DNA of 64,000 nt from Bacillus_BD oryzisoli (GTDB lineage: Bacteria; Bacillota; Bacilli; Bacillales; Cytobacillaceae). The notes under the pieces are model-generated. The model had not been told where the DNA came from, did not search any database, and saw only the letters and a list, made by a program, of their open reading frames with translations. The position numbers were made by a program, and so were the translations under genes. The stretch spans positions 4,870,001 to 4,934,000 of the forward strand of contig NZ_CP137640.1 of NCBI RefSeq assembly GCF_036670025.1, in the 5' to 3' direction. Position 1 is the first letter of the stretch, and each line of letters begins with the position of its first letter. Below are positions 60,430 through 64,000 of the stretch, piece by piece.

Positions 60430-60447
60430 TTGAAATTTGTTACATAA

Positions 60448-60486
60448 GTCGGATCTTGGAGAATCTCCTTGTTCCGGCTTTTTTTG
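60448..60486 (+). terminator. Terminator of the amidoligase cluster
   Basis: GTCGGAtCttGGAG / CTCCttGtTCCGGC bulged hairpin with a seven-T run. Confidence 0.7.
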
Positions 60487-60576
60487 TTTAGAATTCCTCT
60501 CTTTTTAATCCACTCATAATCTTTCCAAATAAGGTAACAATAAGCTGGAGACTTAACGGCCAAGGAGATTACATCA

Positions 60577-61289
60577 GTGTTTAATCTTTTTAAAAATAAA
60601 AACAAAGAAAAAGGAAGTACAAAGGAAATTTTCGCTAAATCCCATGATTTTAAGACCGTTGAATATACAAATGAAAAAACAAAGGTTTCCTTTTGCTTAA
60701 CATTTCTTTCCACACTTGTGGAGGAAAAAAACATTCGCGAGTGTGCTCTTCCTAATTTGTTAGAGAAAGAATTTCATAAACTAGAGGATACAAAACAGAT
60801 TCTTCCTTTTTCCGATATCCAGTTTTCATCGGATCCTTCAAAAGTTGAAGAAAAGCTCTTAAGCGGAACGGTATTGTCATTGGAACAGCAAGGGTTGAAG
60901 CGGGTCTAACAAGCAACGTTCTGCTCATTTTTATTGCCCTTGCTGCGCTGGCTTCTTTTACAACGCCTGTATATAAAATGGGCAATACGATCCGTTTGCT
61001 GCGTTTTCCATTTTTACTCTTTGCCGAACTGTGGGGGCTTTTGGGTATTTTGGTTTGCTTCCGCTTTTTAATAGCTCATCTCATTCGATTAACATCACTT
61101 GGAAGACCATTTTTAGAACCGATTTATCCATTAAGAAAACAAGATTTGAAAGATTCATTGATAAGATTACCCTTTTCAACACAAAGTAAACGGCCATTCT
61201 TCTTACGAACAAAAAATCGAACCGTTTTTCCGGGAAAGCTGCTAAGGAAAAAAAAGATATCGAAGAATAGAGGGAAGCTCATAAAATAA
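60577..61289 (+). pseudogene. GerA-family spore germinant receptor subunit, internal deletion
   Basis: GTG start with AAGGAG upstream. The first 100 codons are the normal N-terminal domain of a GerAA/GerKA subunit (FLSTLVEEKNIRECALPNLL; ILPFSDIQFSSDPSKVEEKL). At about 60865 the sequence jumps, in another frame, to the C-terminal part (GIVIGTARVEAGLTSNVLLI, LASFTTPVYKMGNTIRLLRF, TSLGRPFLEPIYPL), which runs to 61289. About 300 codons in the middle are missing. No B or C subunit genes follow, so the receptor operon is lost. Confidence 0.9.
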
Positions 61290-61335
61290 CGGAAAAGACA
61301 TTGAAGTACAGAAATAATTATTACGACAATATTAA

Positions 61336-61376
61336 AAAAGGAATCTTTTCTAAACATATTAGAAAAGATTCCTTTT
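61336..61376. terminator. Terminator behind the gerA-type pseudogene
   Basis: Perfect 16-bp stem AAAAGGAATCTTTTCT / AGAAAAGATTCCTTTT followed by more T residues. Confidence 0.8.
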
Positions 61377-61465
61377 TTTACCAGATCATAAAAGGTATAG
61401 ATCTACAGCACCCTGTTAATGAAACCATTAACTAAAAATGCACTATAAAATTTCATAAATTAAAT

Positions 61466-61501
61466 AAGCCATAAAGTTTCCAGTCGGAAATTTTATGGCT
61501 T
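61466..61501 (-). terminator. ssrA terminator
   Basis: AAGCCATAAAgTTTCC / GGAAAtTTTATGGCTT hairpin with TATTTAATTT after it on the minus strand, 40 bp behind the tmRNA 3' end. Confidence 0.8.
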
Positions 61502-61540
61502 AATTCATAATTAAGTATAAGCCACCAACATTGTTATGTA

Positions 61541-61894
61541 TGGTGGAGACGGTGGGAGTCGAACCCACGTCCAAAGATATCGGCACTTAAGCTTCTACGA
61601 GTGTAGTCGATATATTTGCATTTCGCCGCACCTTATGCCTATCGACGGGCGTCCGGGCTGGCTAGTCTGATTGTTCTCTTCCTTCATCCTCAGACGGCGG
61701 AATCCGGCGTATCCTGCTGAATTTGAGTCCGCTACCTTACCACGCAGGCAATGGAAGGGCGAACAGCTGACTTAAATTAGGCAGCTAAAAGTTGTTTTTG
61801 GTTGCCAGTTATAGGCTTTGACGTTTTAACGAGGCCGATCCCCTCGACTCGCAACCTAAGCTCGAACTACCCCTGTCGAATCCGTAGCGTCCCC
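61541..61894 (-). ncRNA. ssrA: tmRNA (SsrA)
   Basis: 354 nt. 5' GGGGACGCTACGGATTCGAC and 3' GGTTCGACTCCCACCGTCTC-CACCA form the tRNA-like acceptor and T arm. The tag reading frame (after the loaded Ala) is GNQKQLLAA then TAA, ending in the proteolysis signal LAA. With SmpB it rescues stalled ribosomes. smpB lies 221 bp upstream on the same strand, as usual. Confidence 0.98.
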
Positions 61895-62114
61895 ATATGA
61901 GAAAATCGATGATAAATTTAATTATCGAATCGATTCGCGCTAAACGAGCGCTGACGTTCGGAATGCTCAAAGGTCGAGCAAAGATTATTTATCAGCTCCT
62001 GCTGACAAGATTTATTATACCATAATTTAAGATGATTTCAATTGTAAGTTACTGGTTTGTCTGCCAGCTTTGTTTACGAACTTTTTTTCCATCTCCGCTA
62101 AACCTTAAGTCTGC

Positions 62115-62582
62115 TTACATCTTCTGTCTTTCACGGAATGCCCGCTCAATATCACGCTTCGCTTCCTTTTTCTTCAGGTCTTCTCGTTTATCATATTTCT
62201 TTTTCCCTCGCGCTAAACCGATGAGAATTTTTGCATAGCCATTTTTTAAATAAATCTTTAATGGCACTAACGAGTAGCCGGCTTCTTTTGTTTCACCGAT
62301 GAGCTTGTTAATTTGCCTGCGATGAAGCAGAAGCTTTCTCGTTCTTTCCGGATCATGATTGTAGCGGTTCCCTTGTTCATATGGACTGATATGCATTCCA
62401 ATTAAGAATACTTCGCCATTCAGTATCTTTGCGTAGGAATCCTTCAAATTGGCCCTGCCGGCACGAAGAGCTTTGATTTCAGTGCCTTGCAGTACTAGTC
62501 CTGCTTCATATGTTTCTTCAATAAAATAGTCATGATACGCTTTTTTGTTTTGCGCAATAACCTTACCTTCACCTTTTGGCAT
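62115..62582 (-). CDS. smpB: SsrA-binding protein SmpB
   Basis: 155 residues from the ATG at 62582 (GTGGGG upstream); a GTG five codons earlier is less likely because the family starts MPKG. Conserved segments: AYHDYFIEETYEAGLVLQGT, HISPYEQGNRYNHDP and the C-terminal tail KKKYDKREDLKKKEAKRDI, which enters the ribosomal mRNA channel. It lies 155 bp downstream of rnr. Confidence 0.97.
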   Translation of the reverse strand: MPKGEGKVIAQNKKAYHDYFIEETYEAGLVLQGTEIKALRAGRANLKDSYAKILNGEVFLIGMHISPYEQGNRYNHDPERTRKLLLHRRQINKLIGETKEAGYSLVPLKIYLKNGYAKILIGLARGKKKYDKREDLKKKEAKRDIERAFRERQKM

Positions 62583-62737
62583 AGAGCTTTTCCCCACTTT
62601 CTTTGCTCTATTTTAGCAAAAAATCATGTTCCGAACAAATCAGAACCAGGTTGCGAACCTAGAGAGACATCCAGCTTGATTGCGAAGCCTTCGCAACCTG
62701 CTTCCGAATCCGAAAACAGCCGGATGTCCCGTTCTCT

Positions 62738-64000
62738 TTAACGCTTTTTCTTCCGTTTTGCTTTTGGAGCATTTTCAAAGAATTTTTTATTTCTATTTTT
62801 CTTCTTTGCCGCCGGCTTAAACTCGTTAGCTTCCTTGCCGCGGCCATTTCGGCTTCTGCTTCGGCCGCCGCCTTCACCGCCTTCTTTTCCCTTCTGTGGT
62901 TTACGGTCGGAGCTGCCTGTTTTAAAGACACGGCCCCCTGCATTTGGATCACGTCTACGCGTGCCCTTCATGCCGACGATTTCAAAATCAATTGAGCGTT
63001 CGTCCTTATTCACATTAATGACCCGAACCGTGATTTCATCGCCAATGCGGTACACATTACCGGTCCGCTCACCAATCATCGCAAAATGACGTTCATCGAA
63101 GCGGTAATAATCATCTGTCATATAACTGACATGGATCAGACCTTCAATCGTATTTGGAAGCTCGACAAACATGCCGAAATTAGTAACAGAGCTGATAATT
63201 CCGTCATACTCCACTCCAATTTTATCTTCCATATACTCGGCTTTCTTCAGCTCATCCGTTTCACGCTCGGCATCAACCGCCCGGCGCTCCATTTTGGAAG
63301 AATGCTCAGCGATATCAGGCAGACGCGAATCCCACTTTTCCCTTGTCGCTTGATCCAGCTTACCTTCAATTAAATACGTCCGGATTAAGCGATGAACAAT
63401 TAAGTCCGGATAACGGCGGATCGGTGAGGTAAAATGCGTATAGAACTCTGTTGACAATCCAAAGTGACCGAGGCTATCCGGATCATATTTCGCCTGCTGC
63501 ATTGAGCGCAGCATCACCGTTGAAATCACCATTTCCTCCGGCTTGCCCTGTACTTCCTCAATGATTTCCTGCAATGCTCGAGGGTGGACAGAATTAGCTG
63601 TTCCCTTCACAATGTAGCCAAAGTTCGTAATAAATTCAAAGAATCGGCGCAGCTTGTCTTCCTTTGGATCCTCGTGAATCCGATAGATAAACGGTACGTC
63701 CATCCAGTGAAAATGCTCCGCGATCGTTTCATTGGCCGCCAGCATAAACTCCTCAATTAAACGTTCCCCGACAGAGCGCTCACGAAGCACAACATCTGTT
63801 GGTTTGCCTTCATCATCGACGAGCACCTTTGCTTCTTTAAAATCAAAGTCAATCGCCCCGCGATGCTGTCTTTTTCCGTTTAAAATCTTTGCTAATTCAT
63901 GCATAAGGCGGAACATCGGAACAAGCGGCTCATAACGCTTAATTAATTCTTCGTCCTCATCCACTAAAATCTTATTCACATCAGAATAAGTCATTCTTTC
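62738..64000 (-). CDS. rnr: Ribonuclease R, C-terminal part (cut by window edge)
   Basis: The frame stays open to the window edge (upstream codons Glu-Arg before MTYSDVNKIL). The visible 420 residues hold the second half of the RNB catalytic domain (HFTSPIRRYPDLIVHRLIR), an S1 domain (GVEYDGIISSVTNFGMFVEL) and a lysine/arginine-rich tail. It degrades structured RNA and acts with tmRNA-SmpB on non-stop mRNAs, so the rnr-smpB-ssrA order is functional. Confidence 0.96.
   Translation of the reverse strand, partial: ERMTYSDVNKILVDEDEELIKRYEPLVPMFRLMHELAKILNGKRQHRGAIDFDFKEAKVLVDDEGKPTDVVLRERSVGERLIEEFMLAANETIAEHFHWMDVPFIYRIHEDPKEDKLRRFFEFITNFGYIVKGTANSVHPRALQEIIEEVQGKPEEMVISTVMLRSMQQAKYDPDSLGHFGLSTEFYTHFTSPIRRYPDLIVHRLIRTYLIEGKLDQATREKWDSRLPDIAEHSSKMERRAVDAERETDELKKAEYMEDKIGVEYDGIISSVTNFGMFVELPNTIEGLIHVSYMTDDYYRFDERHFAMIGERTGNVYRIGDEITVRVINVNKDERSIDFEIVGMKGTRRRDPNAGGRVFKTGSSDRKPQKGKEGGEGGGRSRSRNGRGKEANEFKPAAKKKNRNKKFFENAPKAKRKKKR

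Overview
The window comes from the chromosome of an endospore-forming member of the Bacillaceae (low-GC Firmicutes). The evidence is Bacillus-type gene order (yunE-yunD, sufCDSUB, metNIQ, yusDEF-gcvH-yusI, fadNAE, yclNOPQ), spore coat genes (CotF-like, CotB-like, YuzL), a broken GerA-type germinant receptor gene, Bacillus-type SAM-I, preQ1 and Mn2+ riboswitches, Fur boxes and a typical tmRNA. The species cannot be fixed from the sequence alone.

Layout. 1-1473: yunD (cut by the window edge), yunE and a displaced terminator. 1494-23280: an integrated element of about 21.8 kb in the 3' end of sufB. A perfect 26-bp direct repeat marks both ends: the right copy is the last codons of the intact sufB, the left copy is the old sufB 3' end, still followed by its original terminator. 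A tyrosine integrase sits beside the right end. The right half (15.6-23.2 kb) is a compact replication and control module: leftward genes for two small HTH proteins, a primase-polymerase/DUF3987 replication protein, four small proteins including an HTH protein that could be a small terminase-like subunit, and an iteron cluster directly behind the replication gene. This resembles phage-satellite or small integrative-element organisation. The left half (1.9-15.0 kb) is AT-rich cargo on the minus strand: a PIN-like nuclease with zinc ribbons, a UPF1-like SF1 helicase with a long coiled-coil insertion, a DUF3800-like protein and an Abi-like HEPN protein with an N-terminal cold-shock-like domain. 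All look like anti-phage or RNA-targeting functions. They are mixed with debris: a frameshifted second integrase, IS110 and IS21 fragments, a group II intron 3' remnant and three copies of a palindromic motif that lie at cargo boundaries.

23251-42680: housekeeping genes: Fe-S assembly (suf), methionine uptake (metNIQ) and O-acetylhomoserine sulfhydrylation, each of the last two behind a SAM-I riboswitch, then yusD/E/F, gcvH, yusI, the fadNAE beta-oxidation operon, yuzL and two coat proteins. 42682-50596: a RodA/FtsW-family protein, a tungstate-type ABC operon with its own regulator, a kinase-like protein, a TerC-family exporter behind a Mn2+ riboswitch, and queT behind a preQ1 riboswitch. 50739-57342: siderophore uptake (yclNOPQ) with three Fur boxes, an ArsB-type permease and a CotB-like protein. 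57560-61289: an IDEAL-domain protein, a four-gene cluster with a Gly-Gly-ending lipoprotein, an ATP-grasp amidoligase-like enzyme and a DUF350 membrane protein, then a gerA-type pseudogene. 61541-64000: ssrA, smpB and the 3' part of rnr, i.e. the trans-translation and RNA-decay genes.

Most promising for novelty: the sufB-targeting element as a whole (att sites, iteron origin, replication module), its cold-shock/HEPN fusion, and the palindromic motifs at cargo boundaries, which suggest single-gene defence cassettes.
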